NCBI RefSeq assembly: GCF_900129095.1 | Contig: NZ_FQVA01000005.1 | Location: forward strand, 1 to 64,000 | Direction: 5' to 3' | DNA from: Microbulbifer donghaiensis | GTDB taxonomy: Bacteria > Pseudomonadota > Gammaproteobacteria > Pseudomonadales > Cellvibrionaceae | DNA: 64,000 nt | In this document: piece by piece, positions 63,211-64,000 of the stretch | Layout: each line of letters starts with the position of its first letter | Position numbering within the stretch: position 1 is the stretch's first letter | Notes under the pieces: generated by a model | Databases searched by the model: none | The model's input: only the letters and a program-made list of their open reading frames with translations | Told to the model about the DNA's origin: nothing | Made by a program: the position numbers and the translations under genes

Positions 63211-64000
63211 ATGTCACAGGAACAGGTTCAGGTCGCCATAATCGGCGCCGGGATTTCCGGGTTGCAGGCGGCGCGCCTGCTGCGGCACAAGTATTCCGTC
63301 AAGGTGCTCGAGGCGCGCGACCGGGTCGGCGGTCGCCTGCAGAATCACCGCTTCGCCAACGGCGATACCGTCGATATCGGTGGTCAGTGGGTGGGGCCGG
63401 GGCAGGCGCGGATGTACCGACTGATCGAGGAGCTGGGCGCGACTACCTGGCCCCTGTACGACAGCGGCGATAACCTGCTCCAGCTGCACGGGCGCCTGCG
63501 CCGCTACCGCGGCACCATCCCGAAAATCAATCCGCTGGCACTGGCGGACCTGGGCATCGCGATGGCGCGATTTGAAGCGATGGCACGCTCAATCGATCCC
63601 GCGGCGCCCTGGGAGCACGTCAAGGCGCGGCGGTGGGATTCGATGACGCTGGATTCCTGGCTGAAGAAAAACTGTCGCATGAGTCTCGCGCGGGAATTAT
63701 TCGCGGTTGGCATCGGGGCGGTATTTGCCGCCGAGCCGGCCGAACTGTCACTGCTGCACGCGCTCTTTTACGCGCGCTCCGGCAACTCACTGGAAACCCT
63801 GCTGGCGGTGACCGGCGGCGCCCAACAGGATCGGGTGCACGGTGGCACTGCGGGGCTGTGCGAACGCATGGCGCGGGAACTGGGTAATCGCGTGCAGCTG
63901 AGCGCGCCGGTAGAAGCGGTGGAGCAGCTGCCCGATGGCCGCCTACGGGTGCGGCATTTCGCCGGCTCCCTGGTCTGTGAGCGCGTCATCGTCGCTTTGC
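63211..64000 (+). CDS. Flavin monoamine oxidase family protein (partial)
   Basis: 263 complete residues before the window ends, so the C-terminal half is missing. The FAD-binding motif is AIIGAGISGLQAARLL (residues about 9-24), followed by ARDRVGGRLQN, the second flavin contact DIGGQWVGPGQ and a later LFYARSGNSLE and GGAQQDRVHGGT, typical of MAO/polyamine oxidases. It would oxidise an amine with O2 to an aldehyde, ammonia and H2O2. The gene is coupled to the nitrilase-like gene just upstream. Confidence 0.9.
   Translation, partial: MSQEQVQVAIIGAGISGLQAARLLRHKYSVKVLEARDRVGGRLQNHRFANGDTVDIGGQWVGPGQARMYRLIEELGATTWPLYDSGDNLLQLHGRLRRYRGTIPKINPLALADLGIAMARFEAMARSIDPAAPWEHVKARRWDSMTLDSWLKKNCRMSLARELFAVGIGAVFAAEPAELSLLHALFYARSGNSLETLLAVTGGAQQDRVHGGTAGLCERMARELGNRVQLSAPVEAVEQLPDGRLRVRHFAGSLVCERVIVAL

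Overview
The window is a GC-rich stretch of a gammaproteobacterial chromosome, essentially all housekeeping and accessory metabolism. The gene set (tesA-ybbA-ybbP, DUF2066-hda next to purMN, several exported zinc peptidases of the M2 and DUF885 families, FadL and alginate-export-like outer-membrane proteins, ManD) fits a marine, polymer- and peptide-degrading member of the Cellvibrionales, Microbulbifer being my best guess. That placement is inference from protein resemblance, not a database match.

Layout. 1-2300: an AT-richer patch of small genes (GFA, DUF2200, a 54-aa membrane peptide, a DUF7661-like protein, DUF488) bordered by an IS3-type remnant; it looks acquired. 2300-8040: cupin, M42-like peptidase, coniferyl-type aldehyde dehydrogenase with its AraC-type regulator, two PepSY proteins and a lipoprotein. 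8100-12470: a Fur-controlled ferric iron uptake system (binding protein, permease, ATPase) whose first two genes are separated by a 243-bp MITE-like insertion and whose ATPase gene lies on the opposite strand. 12570-19490: bioA, ybbP-ybbA, tesA, ttcA and a muramidase-like orphan. 19690-26490: putP, macrodomain protein, Mpo1-like protein, Lrp-type regulator divergent from ald, rsmE, and a two-module PTPS protein. 26580-29690: a MITE-like element abutting the 4.5S RNA gene, an M2 peptidase lipoprotein and a repeat-rich intergenic region. 29760-34830: a double P-box (NarX/PilJ-type) exported protein with a NarL-like site upstream, an alginate-export-like porin, FadL and a DUF3108 protein. 35090-39000: purM-purN and, divergently, DUF2066-hda. 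39390-47010: mannonate dehydratase, a secernin-type Ntn hydrolase, and a tight operon of a beta-CASP metallo-nuclease, a PRPP-synthetase homologue and an AMP/thymidine phosphorylase homologue divergent from a universal stress protein. 47160-57000: three DUF885 peptidases, sodB, a coiled-coil membrane protein, class I fumarase. 57280-64000: phhB, DUF1272, OsmC, tlyA, nhaA, a Mut7-C protein, a nitrilase-like protein and the start of a monoamine oxidase.

No defence island, prophage, CRISPR array, rRNA or tRNA was recognised. The most unusual material is (i) a family of intergenic structured repeats with a shared core (GARTACRTCCNTGTA) inside outer stems whose sequence changes from copy to copy but stays self-complementary, including a near-identical inverted pair about 19.5 kb apart; (ii) the phosphorylase/PRPP-synthetase/beta-CASP operon, a plausible RNA or nucleotide turnover module with stress control; (iii) the stand-alone double P-box protein; and (iv) mobile miniature elements inserted at regulatory positions (iron-uptake operon, 4.5S RNA promoter).
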